Below, piece by piece: positions 10,390-21,124 of a DNA stretch of 37,394 nt (its first letter is position 1; the number at the start of each line of letters is the position of its first letter). The stretch comes from Hymenopellis radicata. Its lineage: Eukaryota > Basidiomycota > Agaricomycetes > Agaricales > Physalacriaceae. A model generated the notes under the pieces. The model had not been told where the DNA came from. It searched no databases and saw only the letters and a list, made by a program, of their open reading frames with translations. Where the stretch lies: assembly GCA_015501595.1 (NCBI GenBank), contig JADNRX010000504.1, forward strand, positions 1 to 37,394, in the 5' to 3' direction. The position numbers and the translations under genes are program-made.

Positions 10390-11300
10390 AACTGTATTCT
10401 AGGACAATCACCACAATGACACCCCGCCGCATGATGACGACCCGCAACCTTCACCACGACGCTGAACAACGAGTATGCTGGAGTCTGCTGCTCCCAACGA
10501 CGCCGCCGACGACGCCGCTTCAACGATGACCACGACCACGCTTCAACGACCACACTCCCCAAAGCCGCTGTTCCCACCACCACAACGACGATGACGCCTC
10601 AACCAAGACGACGCCTCAACCAAGACGACGCTCCAACTGCGACGATGACGGTGCTTCAACCATGACAACACCGCTTCAACCCCACGACCACCATGACCAT
10701 ACAACGATGACGACTATACAAGGACTATGACCACACGACGAGGACCACGCCATACGAGGACTACGACCATGCGAGGGCCACGACCACACCACGACCACGA
10801 CTACACCATGCCGACGATCACCATACCACGATGATGACCATTCAAGGACTATGACCATACGAGGACTGACCACACGACGAGGACCACGACCATACAAGGA
10901 CTACGACCACACGAGGACCGTGAGGACTACGATTACGAGGACCTCGACCATATGATGCCCACAACCGTACGAGAAGAACGACCCTGACAAGCAACGACAA
11001 GGACAAGGACCTAGTCGGCCACAACATAATGATTGACAATGATCAAGTGCAGATGACGAGGACACGGACCGAGTACGACGACAACGACGAGACCACAAAC
11101 CAAACACGATGACGACTTGGACTGAGCACACTGACGTCGAGGACAAGGGCGGCGTATGGTGACGACCAGGAAGGACCGAGTATGGCGCTGACCAGGAAGA
11201 ACTGAGCCTATAACAACGAGGACAGGCACTGGGACCTGGCCGATGAGGTTAACAACTGTGCACGGCGACCATGAGGATTGAGGACAGATACACATCGACT
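10390..11300. repeat. Degenerate GAC/CAC tract (minisatellite-like)
   Basis: About 0.9 kb is dominated on the plus strand by imperfect units such as GACCATACGAGGACTACGAC and CACGACCACGAC. Long apparent frames on the minus strand (Val/Trp/Ser-rich) are produced by the repeat, not by a gene. A CTAAC..TATTCTAG string just before it (about 10388-10402) resembles an intron 3' end. A similar tract of opposite strand sense lies at 25880-26450. Confidence 0.75.
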
Positions 11301-11829
11301 CATGCAGGTGGACAGCATTACTGGTTGTGGTCTAGGCTGACACCCTGTAGATTACTGTTGGAGTTTCTTGAGCTGTAGACTATTTCTGTTGTTATATATT
11401 CAATATAAAGAGGCTCGGATACTCTTCTTATGCTTCTCTTGTATGCCCTGTTCTTGGAGTATTACCTGCTTGACTAAGCTTACAGCGTAAACTAAGTTCC
11501 TTCTGACACTCCATGAAATAACATAAGTTCACTTGAAGGCATACTGAAGATGACTTGGAGTTAGCTTAGATTGAATCCTATGCCGTTCAGGTTGACTGAG
11601 GTTGACTTAAAGTTAACTTGGGAATGCATGCAGGTGTAGACTGTGTCCTGAGTTGATCTGGCTGCATCGGAGACTTCTAAGCTCTAGGTTGACCAGATTC
11701 CCTTTGGTTAACTATAGTAAACCTAGGTCCAAGACCTATATTCCTGATGTTTCGTTCCACCACCATCTCCAGTCTCGTGTCAGGACGCGCTAGTCCACTT
11801 TGATCTAGAGCCTCGAGGTCTCTGGCGAA
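11301..11829. other. AT-richer spacer, no gene seen
   Basis: No supported coding region. The text contains repeated GTTGACT/GTTAACT words (about 11590-11720) and looks like worn repetitive DNA. Borders of any element could not be found. Confidence 0.35.
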
Positions 11830-12271
11830 GCTCATAGTTATTTTTTAGACTTTAGGACTCTGACTCGTGGTAGTATTCCTTTACTGCTTGTTTGATGTGT
11901 GATGGTGGAACAAAATTTGGATTTGTTGAGCCTGGTGTGGATTTTGACCAGTTTTGCTCATGCCAGCACTGGGCAGAAGCTGAAATTTGGCGGATTGGGA
12001 CATTTTCAAGTTCTACTGTACTATTACGGCCAAGTCTTCACAGATTTTTTGAAAAAAATTTTGATGGAAACCCGATTAGGATTTCCAGGCGATCGGCGGG
12101 GTCCGATAAGATCAAAAGACCCCCCCGTTACGCGTTATGCGAAGACCAGCCCGTAATAGTACAGTAATTGAATGAAAGTCTCAGTAGTTCCACTTGTGAT
12201 GGGGATCATCTGTCAAGTTCACCTCGCAACCAGCCATCCATTGAGGTTGTGCTTAAGTATTCTCTTCAGAT
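11830..12271. repeat. Small duplicated unit, interrupted by hAT element H
   Basis: This unit matches 18080-18402. Shared text includes TATTTTTTAGACTTTAGGAC (11838 and 18091), GAACAAAATTTGG (11908 and 18205), TGTCAAGTTCACCTC (12212 and 18346) and CCATTGAGGTTG (12238 and 18374). The match resumes after element H at 13411 (ATCTGGATGAATGTT, AGATCTTTGCAG) and fades near 13480. The 18-kb copy is therefore the uninterrupted version. An ORF on the minus strand of the 18-kb copy (residues ICKKSTFIQMLAPAEGD) hints that the unit may be a gene fragment. I do not recognise it. Confidence 0.7.
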
Positions 12272-13402
12272 TAGACCTGGGCACGAGTGTCTAGTGTTTA
12301 AGTGTGCACCCGGGTGCATTCGGCACTCACACCCGGGTGTCGAGTGTTTGGCAGTGCCGGGTAGGGTGTTGGGACGGGTGTCCACCCGAGTGCGGGTGTC
12401 TGGCTTTGGGCCACGAGTACCCGTGCCCAAACACCCATGTAGACACTCGGGTATTTACATATATATTTATACTTAAATTTACAATTTTTTCTGAAGTTAA
12501 ACGGGGCGTCGCGGCCCAGAAACGAGGTATCTTGCGTCAAATCCGGCGACTCGGGCCGAGATCCGAGAAAGGACGCGTAAGCGTGTGATCGGGTCTCTCT
12601 CCTCACCACCACCACCTCCCATCCGTCGCTCGACTCTGTGTCGGCGACCCACTTCCGATGTCCCGTCGCTCGACTTTAAGTCGGCGATGAAGACACCGGC
12701 GCTCGACTCTGAGTCGGCGCCGTATAAATGGAGAACGACTTTGAGTCGTCTCCACGGAAACACCACCACTCGGACGCGTAAGCCCTCGCAAACGAGGCAG
12801 CAGGACTATTGGCGCTCGACTTAAAGTCGGCGTCTGCATACTTCAAGGAGGAGACGCCGCCCGCCACGCTGAACAGCGTGCTTGAAGAGCGGGGGCGGCG
12901 GATATGGGCTGCCTCGTCGTCTGCAGGCGACGCGGCAGAGGTACGTTTTTATTGTCTCTTCTTGCTGTTGGCGACGTCTGCGGACGTCGTCAAATCTTTT
13001 ATTGTACTAACTCTGTATTCTAGGTTTCTATTGCACGGGTAAGCCCTCCAACGAGGCGCCATACCTCCGGACCATCTCCATCTACCTCCCGTCCTCCACA
13101 CTCATCGCGTCATTTGGATCATGCACCGTCGATGCTCCTCCCACAATTGCTGGAGGATGCCGACGTGGCATGAATTGACCGCGAGTTGAGGTGGAGGATG
13201 TGGAGGATTCGGGTGTACACAGGTACACCCGCCACCATACACGAGTGCCGACACACTCGTGTGTGCGGAACACCCGCGAATGGGTGCCGCACTCGAGTGC
13301 CGCACTCGGGTGTCACTCGAGTGCGGGTGTACGGCTCTGAGTCGCGAATGACCCGTCCCGCGAGTGCGAGTGCACCCGGGTGGGCACTCGTGCCCAGGTC
13401 TA
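12272..13402. mobile_element. hAT-type non-autonomous element H
   Basis: A 1131-bp element with terminal repeats TAGACCTGGGCACGAGTG (left, and the exact complement at the right). It is bordered by a perfect 8-bp target duplication, CTTCAGAT, at 12264-12271 and 13403-13410. An 8-bp duplication and a TAG-start terminus are typical of hAT transposons. Subterminal DNA is packed with CACCCGGGTG / GAGTGCGGGTG words on both sides. Inside are an array of bulged hairpins (separate entry), the tract GCGTAAGCCCTCGCAAACGA, and an intron-like stretch (GTACGTTTTTATTG at about 12941 to TATTCTAG at 13023). No transposase frame was seen. The paralogous site at 18402 lacks the element. Confidence 0.9.
12625..12834 (+). 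repeat. Array of five bulged hairpins in element H
   Basis: Five short inverted repeats follow one plan: outer stem, one unpaired base on the 5' side, inner stem CGACT/AGTCG, 3-nt loop. They lie at 12625-12648 (outer GTCGC/GCGAC, bulge T, inner shortened to CGAC/GTCG with a 5-nt loop), 12666-12687 (TCGC/GCGA, bulge T), 12698-12721 (GGCGC/GCGCC, bulge T), 12730-12753 (GGAGA/TCTCC, bulge A) and 12811-12834 (GGCGC/GCGTC, bulge T). Outer stems differ in sequence, yet both sides change together and keep pairing. That suggests selection or a copying mechanism acting on structure. Confidence 0.85.
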
Positions 13403-13489
13403 CTTCAGATCCCCAGCCGCATCTGGATGAATGTTCATGTTACTTGTTACAGAAGTTCTTGCAGATCTTTGCAGTGCACACACGGGCAT

Positions 13490-13741
13490 TCTCCCTGCCT
13501 CCCAGTCACTGAGCCAGTACTCATCGAGGTATTTTCAGAGAACACCAGAAGGTGTTCGCATTTTGTCCTGAGGTTTTCAAGGGACCAAGGCGCCGATGTC
13601 GGGGTGCCCTTCAAAGCAACGCATGTCGAGTTACATTTCATGATAATAGTATGCTGGCGCGACGAGGAACATCATTGAATCCGGATGCCATCTTAGAACT
13701 GGACAGCTGAAATTCGTCTTTACAAAATAAGACGGTCACCA
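13490..13741. other. Short spacer, no gene seen
   Basis: Lies between the end of the interrupted duplicated unit and MITE A3. The only open frames are short and overlap in several frames. No element ends were found. Confidence 0.3.
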
Positions 13742-13989
13742 TACTGTAGCGTTTCAACCATAGGTTCACGGCTTGTGACCCGATATGCTGTGAACTTACA
13801 GCAAATAGGTTCGTAGACCCTTAAATTCCCTTATTTGGACAGGCCCGCTGCAGGCGGGACCTGAAATTTCCGCTTTTGGATGCCTGTGCCTGGCCATAAG
13901 GCTCCGTGATGTGATATGCAATATGTATAGGTTCGGTTCGTGGGGCTCCGTGACCCGATATGAGAATATACAGTCGAAACGCTACAGTA
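13742..13989. mobile_element. TA-flanked MITE, family A (copy A3), uninterrupted
   Basis: Bordered by TA at 13742-13743 and 13988-13989. Ends read CTGTAGCGTTTCAACCATAG and (complement) CTGTAGCGTTTCGACTGT. The 5' two thirds are nearly identical to A1, and the right end matches A1 after its insertions. The intact joint ATGTATAGGTTCGG at 13924-13937 corresponds to the place where A1 is interrupted, so the TA at 13928-13929 is the empty target site. Confidence 0.9.
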
Positions 13990-14393
13990 GTTGCTAGTAC
14001 AAATCCAGTCGAATTTTTGAGCCCATACTGAGTACAGTAGAGGGCTGAGGATTGCCACCCACGAAGAAGTGTCGCATCATCCGCGTACAAGGGTCATGAT
14101 CCTTGAAACTAAACACAGTTGTGCGCATCCGCGCCACCGCTAAACCTTGTCAGAAAACAGTACACGGAGGAAGACCAGTCAGAGCACATGTCCACAGGAC
14201 TCTTCCACCAATGGCATCCCTAGAAGTTCCCTGTCAACAGAGACAGCCTTAGTGGGAGACTCCTGAGGAAGCGAGGCACGACCAAGTGCACCTGAATGGC
14301 CGTTATAGACGCCGACAGCAAGAGCCACTGAATATAGACATGTAGAGCAAGAACAGTGTTGAACAAAGAATTTTCAATGAACAAAAGACAGTA
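13990..14393. other. Spacer, no gene seen
   Basis: No coding region, tRNA or element ends were recognised between MITE A3 and the start of duplication copy B. Short frames only. Confidence 0.3.
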
Positions 14394-14425
14394 GTACAGG
14401 ACTGGAATAGTCACCCAATACCCTT

Positions 14426-15285
14426 CTATATCTTGGTTCCCCAGAAATGGAGCCAACTATCGATGTCCTCTGTAGCGGAGAACAGAACATCGGTCCCATA
14501 TTGTTGTATCACAGCAGTACGTAGACATCCAGTCATGCTATACCCTGCCGAACGACTGTAATCTGGACACGATGTATAAACAGCCTCTCTGTACATGATC
14601 TGGGCACCAGTAGTGGATAAGGGTTGGCACATAAGGTAGAGAAAGCGAACACGTACCCATCTTCTAAAGAGTTCCGTGTCACCTTGTAGCTCCTTGATAC
14701 CAATAGGCAGACCAAACTTCAGGGTGTCTCGGGCGACACGGTTCATGAAGCGTTTGTTTCCTCGAAGTGTCGCATATCGAAGGATTTTGAAGCAATGCGT
14801 CGCACTGTGCTTCCTATAATACAATCTTAATACTAAGGTCACGGAAATCAAGAAGGTGAAGACCTACTCGAGTGCGAACTCACAAAGATACACGAGCACC
14901 ATGAATTGGTACTTATCGGCGGCGATCGCGACGTCGTAGAGAAGGTCGAACTCAGCCTCCTCGAGTTCGGGATGGGGAGGATCAGGATAGATATAGGCAA
15001 TGAGGATCCGTAGGACTGCTGCTGGTTCATCGAGATGGACAGCATCGTCGGAATGGGAGGTGGGTGGTGGTGTCGGGAAGATGGACGACGCGGATCGGAG
15101 GTTGGTGCTGTGGACCTTGAAGCGGATGCCATCTGATGACACTAGACACACATCGGCATCACTGGCACTGACTGTAGATGGTCACGATGGGATCTCGAAA
15201 AGGATGAGTCGAACTCACAATTAGGATCATCGCGAGGCTTCTCGTCAGGCGCTGGAGTCTGTGAAGCGACGTCCACGACGTTCAT
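14426..15285 (-). CDS. BTB/POZ-domain protein, copy B
   Basis: Predicted exons are 15285-15219, 15171-14868, 14813-14657 and 14599-14426. Introns are 15218-15172 (GTGAGT..ACAG), 14867-14814 (GTAGGT..ATAG) and 14656-14600 (GTACGT..CCAG), giving about 233 aa. The last intron is 57 nt without a stop, so retention would add 19 aa. The BTB fold fills residues ~20-130: FSASDADVCLVSSDGIRF, AAVLRILIAYIYPDPPHPEL, YDVAIAADKYQFMVLVYLCE. A helical C-terminal part follows (KHSATHCFKILRYATLRGNK, ELQGDTELFRRW). The pattern matches the large Agaricomycete family of single-BTB proteins of unknown function. No Kelch, MATH or zinc-finger partner domain is visible. It is flanked by unassigned duplicated DNA; no operon-like partner is apparent. 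Confidence 0.75.
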
Positions 15286-16359
15286 GGTAGTAGGAGGGAT
15301 CGAGAGATGAGGCGCCACGTGTTAGCCAGCGTGAGTATTCAGTCGTTCTATTTCCATGAGCCTCATGACCCAATAGATTTAACCATAGTCAGGAATTACG
15401 GAAGGAGAGTTGCGCAAGAAGATGCTCCCTGTGTATGCTCTTCACGATCGCCAAGACACGAGTTGAAGGACGGCAGCGGGATGTGTTCCTCGTCTGTTGA
15501 ACGCCGATGTGACAGATGTTAGTGCTTCAGACAGAATGAGCGATCCGTCGGGACGTTAGGTATGACTGGGTCAGGAAAGCCCGCAACTTGATGAATACTG
15601 TTTCGAGAATAAGAAGAGGAACACACCTTGGTACACAACGTACTATCTTGTCAATTGAAAGTTGCCTTTGGAACGACGCGACGCGCGACACGAACTCGGG
15701 GAAATTGATTGCGGCCCAGTTTCCCGAGAGATGAGTAGTGGCCTCGCGGACGGTAGCGGTGGTCCATCTCGAAACGCACATGGCAAGCGGCCGTAGCTGG
15801 AAAGTTGGTGAGACCATCTGGTTCCCCAAGTCGCGTCGAATAAAATGAGCTGTGCATGACAGTCGAGTCCAAAGGAGAACCGTGGCTGTGCACCTGCCTT
15901 GCCTTCAGCCATCACGCACCTTCACGCACGTTTCCTCCAGTATGAATGCAAGCCTTGCTTTCGCCCTACAAGCTTTGCGTTGCTGATATATTTCGCTTCA
16001 TACAGCCCTCGCAAAAAAATCACCAACCCGCCGTTTCTATCTTGGCGTTCATAGGCGGGCAGGCTCCAGCGACACCTACAACGGCGTAGCCGCGCTTGTT
16101 TCACGCTTTTACGGACCGGACGACGCGCATTTGCAAGCCGCAGTGACCCATCGCAATCACTACTACAGAGAGCCGCGTCGAAATGCTTCCTTTGCCCCAA
16201 GCGCAACACAAGCGGCATCAACCTTTTCCTCGAACGCATTCCGACCTTGCTCTTCGGCTTCTCAAATATATCCTTCATCCACGAAACAATGCGACTCGTA
16301 CAATACATATTTTCTTTCTTGGAGGTATGTGGCATCTGTATCATCAATCACCATCTTAA

Positions 16360-16990
16360 TTTCTCTCTACAGAAACATGATACCAGTGTCTGGCGCGCTG
16401 GAGATTTCGGCTAAGCCGCGAGTCGCAAACCGTGCCATGTCTGGCACGTCGTTATTACCATCAACATCCACGACCGCCTCCTTAATATGTGCTCTCGCGA
16501 CCGGTTTTAACTTTCTTCGACGTCAAAACGTGTCAACGACCCGGACGCGTCGACCTGTTTCGAACGCGCCTTCCGAATCTGCGGCTCGCGTTCATCGGTT
16601 CATCGCTCTGCCTCTTACATGTTTTCCACGCGCACGGCCAGTCATAATCACACGCACTCGCTGAGATCCATCCTTGCGCACCCGTGCGCACCTTTCTGTC
16701 CATTCGAATGATCAGCCCGGACGCGTGTCCTTGATACCTTCTTCCTTCCCTAATTATCTGACTTTTTCCGCCCACTGGTTGCTCAACGAAGACCGCTTGA
16801 TGCAACATGGATGTCGTTGCGCAATTGGTGTTGCCGTGTCCCATTCGAGCGCTAAAATTTTGGCCCGTGGGCGAGCGACGAGGTCCGAGTGAGGGTTAGG
16901 GTTGAGCGAGGCAAGAGTCTGTTTCCGTGCGCTTGGGCAAGTCAGTCTCGATGTCACCGGCGCATAAAGCGTGGCACACGGCTAGTCTCT
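16360..16990. other. DNA present only in duplication copy B
   Basis: Copy A passes directly between the sequences that flank this block, so it was either inserted in B or lost from A. A plus-strand frame (to about 16664) starts within the homologous part and contains residues such as TTASLICALATGFNFLRRQN. It is Thr/Arg/Ser-rich, and I see no recognisable domain. No inverted termini or clear target duplication were found at the borders. Confidence 0.45.
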
Positions 16991-17581
16991 GGAGATTTGC
17001 TGATGTTTACACGTCGCGCCGGGTTCCGTTTCGCCGGAATGGATTCCATTCGAAGGTATGTGACATTTCTTTGATCTATCGTGGTCTTTTGAGAGGCAAC
17101 TTACATCTGCTCCAGTAAATGTATTGATTGAATGTATATGTATCGCCAGGTGTGGCCGTCGCAAAGTCGGTTTCTGAACCCGGATTTACCGCCAAATGTT
17201 TTAAACGACGCTACACGCAAGAAGGCACGCCTGAGCGCCGACAAAATCTGAGGTTGGGTCAACCCCCTCGTTGTGACAGTAATCTGATTTCGCTCTTTAC
17301 CCTTAGACAAGTCTTCTGCTGTACGACTACCCGCGTAACAGGCGCGACTTCGGCGGAATCGAGGTTTGAGGTTTAGGATTCTTGATAGTTGGGCTACAAT
17401 ACCTGGCTTAGACGGTATCTGTCAACGGTGAAATTCTTTCTTCGGCACCTCCTGCATAGTCTTACAAACAGATTTCGAACCAGGTTCTGTTCCCATAGCT
17501 ATCTACGATAATGAACATTGCTTGGGCTTTGTTGATCTCTTCGTTCGAGGCGCGAATAAAGCTGCACATATTCAGCACTGG

Positions 17582-18007
17582 CTACGCGCGTCTGGAAGTT
17601 TGACCTACTTCTTCGCGAAATCGCGCTTCGAGTAGCGGGACCGACACAGCGTCAGCCGGCGGACACCAAAACCGCCACATCTCCAGCGCGTACAGTTCTC
17701 TCACGCGAAGTTTTAGCCTAGAGGTATGCACATTAGAGCTGTAAAGAGGAGAAAACAATAGATCGATCGCGTACTCCCAGCATTCGCGACCGTATTTGAT
17801 GCAGACGTCGTGGATATCGTCGCGTTGCGCGTATTGTCCTGCCATAGAGGCAATCGACTCATCTAATGTGGTCGCCGCAGCCTCCATTTCCGCTTTGAGT
17901 GACCATGGGGAAAGGAATTTGATGCCGATGATGATGAATTTGGAGAGCGCAACCTCAAGAATTTTGATGCTCAATGAAGAGATGAGGTCTGCTCGAGTCG
18001 TAGACAT
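17582..18007 (-). CDS. Unknown 141-aa protein, copy B
   Basis: A single open frame of 141 codons starts MSTTRADLISSLSIKILEVA and includes the features LKAEMEAAATTLDESIASMA (helical) and CIKYGRECWEYAIDLLF. No signal peptide or membrane segment is evident. The frame may contain a short unrecognised intron near 17700-17760, where the reading is less protein-like. I do not recognise a family. The homologue in copy A (5290-5711) is shifted by a one-base difference, which makes this frame the better candidate for a real gene, though it could also be a relic. Confidence 0.45.
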   Translation of the reverse strand: MSTTRADLISSLSIKILEVALSKFIIIGIKFLSPWSLKAEMEAAATTLDESIASMAGQYAQRDDIHDVCIKYGRECWEYAIDLLFSPLYSSNVHTSRLKLRVRELYALEMWRFWCPPADAVSVPLLEARFREEVGQTSRRA

Positions 18008-18079
18008 TGCGGCGGGTTTGGGAGGTGAAGCGGGAGTCTTCCCATGCTATAAGACGTCGCGGTGGATCGGCCTCTGACC

Positions 18080-18478
18080 AAGATCATAGGTATTTTTTAG
18101 ACTTTAGGACTTTCAGTAGGACTAGTAGTATTTCTTTATTGCTTTAAATTCAGCTTGTACTATACTTGAATTCGATTTGTCCCTTGGTTTGACGTGTGAT
18201 CGCAGAACAAAATTTGGGTTTTGTTGAAATGCCGAAATTTTTGACCAGTTCCGCTCCCCATGCCGGCGCTGCATTTTGTCCAAATCACTCCTTGTGACCT
18301 GTGACTGATGAATTGAAACTCTAGCACCTCCGCCCGGGGATCATATGTCAAGTTCACCTCACAACCGGCCATTCCATTGAGGTTGCACTTGAGTATTCTC
18401 TTCGGATCCCCTTCCGCAGGTGCCAGCATCTGGATGAATGTTGATTTCTTGCAGATCTTTGCGGCAGTGCACTCTTCG
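18080..18478. repeat. Small duplicated unit, uninterrupted copy (empty hAT site)
   Basis: Homologous to 11830-12271 plus 13403-13480. At about 18395-18403 it reads CTCTTCGGATCCCC, where the other copy has CTCTTCAGAT, then element H, then CTTCAGATCCCC. It therefore represents the pre-insertion state, one substitution away from the duplicated CTTCAGAT. It begins directly at the end of segmental-duplication copy B. The minus-strand frame (18160-18495) includes ILKCNLNGMAGCEVNLTYD and may be a gene fragment of unknown family. Confidence 0.75.
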
Positions 18479-18724
18479 GGAACAGTGGTCACCATCGACC
18501 GATGGCCGAAGGCTCGGATGTCCTATATGGAGTAAAAACAACTCTGGCTATGGCCCTGTACAAATACAACAGCTCAGTGGTTCGTCGCTGATCATTCTGA
18601 TTTCAATTCACATGCTCTGAGCTTACAGCGGCTTCTCGTTATGATGTGCATTAGCTGCGGCTAATACCATATTTAGATATGCTGAAGGTAGGGTTCCCAG
18701 CCTTATATTTAGCTGTCTCTTCCT

Positions 18725-19058
18725 TAGAGACCACCACGAGTCTGGAGTCTAGAGCATGCCACGAGTCTAAACCCGGGTCCGGCGGGTTGGGGTTGAGTTT
18801 GCGCGAGTTTGCATATCTGAAAGCTGAACTTGCGACTTGTCTCAAACTTCTGAGATGTGGGTTAAAAAACTTGCAAGTTTGAGTCTGGACTCAAGTTGAT
18901 TCATGACTCATCAGATGAGTACTCATGGGGGTCAGAGGCTGTTCATGACGTGAGTCTATAAGACTCACAAGTTGAGTTGAGTATTTTGCACCCTGAGTTT
19001 GAGTTGACTTGCAAGTAACTTGTGGTCCGTGGACTCTCTGGACTCGTGGTGATCTCTA
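18725..19058. mobile_element. hAT-like MITE
   Basis: A 334-bp element with ends TAGAGACCACCACGAGTC and (complement of the right end) TAGAGATCACCACGAGTC, and many GAGTC/GACTC words internally. Flanks are CTCTTCCT before it and ACTCCTCCT after it, a near-match for an 8-bp duplication with one mismatch and one extra A. There is no coding capacity. Confidence 0.75.
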
Positions 19059-19391
19059 ACTCCTCCTTATTATTATCTTATTGCATTCTTGCTTCACTTC
19101 TCCATTGTTCTCTTGTTCTTGTGCGACTTGGGTGTTTGTTTGGTTTATGCTGAACTCTGTTGTTGACAGCTTTCTGCAATACTGCAACATGCATGCTTCG
19201 GAAGTGCCTTTGTTCTATTATCATAGGTTCAGCATAAGCTCACAAGTATTTACTGACATCTTGAGGCAAGTTAGCATGTCTAGATAATTGTCTTGTAGCT
19301 TATACACTCTTATCTATTGTGTTGAACAAACAGTACGTACTACGACACTCCGAAATCAGATGTGAGTAAGATCTGAGCCAAGTAAAAAAGA
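19059..19391. other. 3' flank of GCV1, no gene seen
   Basis: AT-richer DNA downstream of the T-protein stop codon. An open frame at 19081-19287 has a hydrophobic start but no supporting features. Confidence 0.35.
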
Positions 19392-20813
19392 TCATGAACC
19401 CCTCCAGTACCGACTCGGAACGAACGGCATAGGTGCCAGTGTTGCCGCTCGTCTCTTTCCCCGCACCTCAACCTCAACCTGTGTCCCCTTCTTATGGAAA
19501 CCGTTCTTCACGTAACCCATCGCGATATTCTTGCCCAGCGTCGGTGAGGGAATACCGGACGTAACGTCTCCAAGTTCTTCGTCTGCGCCTGGTACGAAAA
19601 TTTTGGCCCCATCTGTGCAATGTCAGCTTCCGAATATCTGACGTGAAAAAAATGCATACGTCGCGCAGGAGCGCCATCGACAATCATGCCCACACGTCTC
19701 CTCAGCGGGCCCTCCTTCAACTGCTTCGCTACACCTTCCTTGCCGATGAAGTTCATTCGCTCTCCTTCCTTACGATCCTTCCCAATAACCCAGCCCAGGG
19801 CAGCCTCCACTGGACCTGTGCTCTCGTCAAGGTCGCTTCCGTACAGACACATACCAGCCTCGAGCCGCAGACTATCGCGAGCCCCAAGACCAACCATCAT
19901 AACGGGCGGTTTGCTCAACAGGTTCTTGACCACTTCCTCTGTTTGTGCTGGAGGTATCGAAATCTCAAAGCCATCTTCACCCGTGTATCCACCTCGCGCG
20001 ACGTGCAGGTTGAATCCTCCGTCGATCGGGACAAACGCGCTTTTCCCGAACGTGAGCGCTCTTAGGTCGAAGCTGGTGAGAGTTTGCAAGTAACCCGCGG
20101 CCTCAGGTCCTTGCAGCGCGACGAGTCCCCAGTTTTCGAGAACCTCCATTTCGACAGGCCCTTCCTTTTTCGCTAGATCGCCCTGGTTCCATTCAGCGAG
20201 TCGCGCTTTGAACCAGGCTAGATCCTCAGTGCGGCGGCCAGCATTCGTGACGACGTAGAACGCGGCGGAAGAGTGCTTGGTGATGATGGTATCGTCTATG
20301 ATGCCGCCGTGTTCGTTGAGGAGGACACTGAGCGTGGAGGAATATGAAGGGAGAGATGCGAGGGATGACGGAGTGAGCCATTCGAGGAAGGATGTTGCAG
20401 TGGGTCCAAGGAAGCTGAGAGCAACATTTAGACCAGCATAGAGTAGTTTAGAAACGCGTACTTGGATTGTACCATGTGGCCGACGTCGAACAGACCGACG
20501 CTATTGCGCACATGTTTGTGACTTTCGACTGTGCGGACGATTAGCCGTGAAAATTAGGGACAAACGAGGCAACATACTCTGTCCAATGCTGCCGTAGCTC
20601 AGAGGCATTTCGTAGCCTGCAAAGGGTACCATCTTGGCACCATTTTCGACGTGATAGTTGTAAAGTCCGGTTCGTTTCAGCTGGAAGTTGGACGTCGTCA
20701 GTTAAGCGACCAGGCCTGAGCCTGAGGACACGGACCGGCTCCGTTTCAGTCGCGTACCCCCTCGCAGAGCGAAGCCACGTCGGTGATACTCGTCGACCTA
20801 AAAGTCGGAACAT
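19392..20813 (-). CDS. GCV1: Aminomethyltransferase, glycine cleavage system T protein
   Basis: T protein moves the methylene group from the H-protein aminomethyl-lipoyl arm to tetrahydrofolate, releasing ammonia, in the mitochondrial glycine decarboxylase complex. Predicted exons are 20813-20736, 20680-20578, 20528-20462, 20414-19660 and 19612-19392. The four introns are 47-55 nt with GT..AG ends and the coding sequence totals 1224 nt (407 aa), the normal family length. The N-terminus [20 protein letters not shown] is Arg-rich and amphipathic, as for a mitochondrial presequence. Landmarks are [20 protein letters not shown] (from residue 27), [16 protein letters not shown] (the conserved Asp pair near 123-124), [47 protein letters not shown] and a C-terminal [12 protein letters not shown]. 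No frame break is needed. The start codon lies head-to-head with, and overlapping, a plus-strand ATG at 20812. Confidence 0.95.
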
Positions 20814-21124
20814 GGAGGAAGGACAAGAACGGGCAATGATGGTGAGTTGCCTTTTGGGAACCTTCGATCAGCACACTTTCGGAGCTCCTTTCCGCTCCAT
20901 CCGATTCTGTGTCTCAACACCGACTTTAAACTCTTGCTATTATTTTTCTACGAACTCAGTTGAACATAGCGGTGGCCGCGCAGGTGAAGGCCCAAGAAGC
21001 GGATCGATTTCGATTGAACTTACTGCGACAGCGGACACCGAGCGAGTCTTTCAAAGGAGTCTCTGGAATGACGGAGCAACCTCTACCTCGCTCGCTCACT
21101 GATTTTCTGATACCGGTCTTCTAA
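20812..21124 (+). CDS. Possible small gene head-to-head with GCV1
   Basis: An ATG at 20812 overlaps the GCV1 start codon on the other strand. Exon 1 (20812-20841, [10 protein letters not shown]) followed by a well-formed intron (20842-20959, GTGAGT..CTCAG) and exon 2 (20960-21124) gives a 64-aa helical, charged peptide. It includes NIAVAAQVKAQEADRFRLNL and ends in a stop at 21122-21124. I recognise no family. The good splice signals favour a real exon, possibly part of a 5'-longer transcript. However, complete overlap of the two start codons leaves no room for separate promoters, so this may simply be antisense transcription noise. Confidence 0.3.

Larger units (their letters stand above)
14394..18077. 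repeat. Segmental duplication, copy B
   Basis: Direct-orientation partner of 2803-5778, about 11.6 kb away. It is longer mainly because of ~0.6 kb present only here (about 16360-16990). It ends at CGGCCTCTG (18077), where the second small duplicated unit begins (18080). Coding frames for the BTB protein and the small unknown protein are open here but shifted in copy A, so copy B is closer to the functional state. Confidence 0.85.

Noticed and set aside
10676..11295. Long minus-strand frames rich in Val, Trp and Ser
   Set aside because: They follow from the GAC/CAC repeat, occur in several frames at once, and have no domain or splice signal.
12304..13512. Open frames through element H as a transposase gene
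   Set aside because: They are short, overlap in opposite strands, are driven by CACCCGGGTG words, and lack hAT dimerisation or catalytic motifs.
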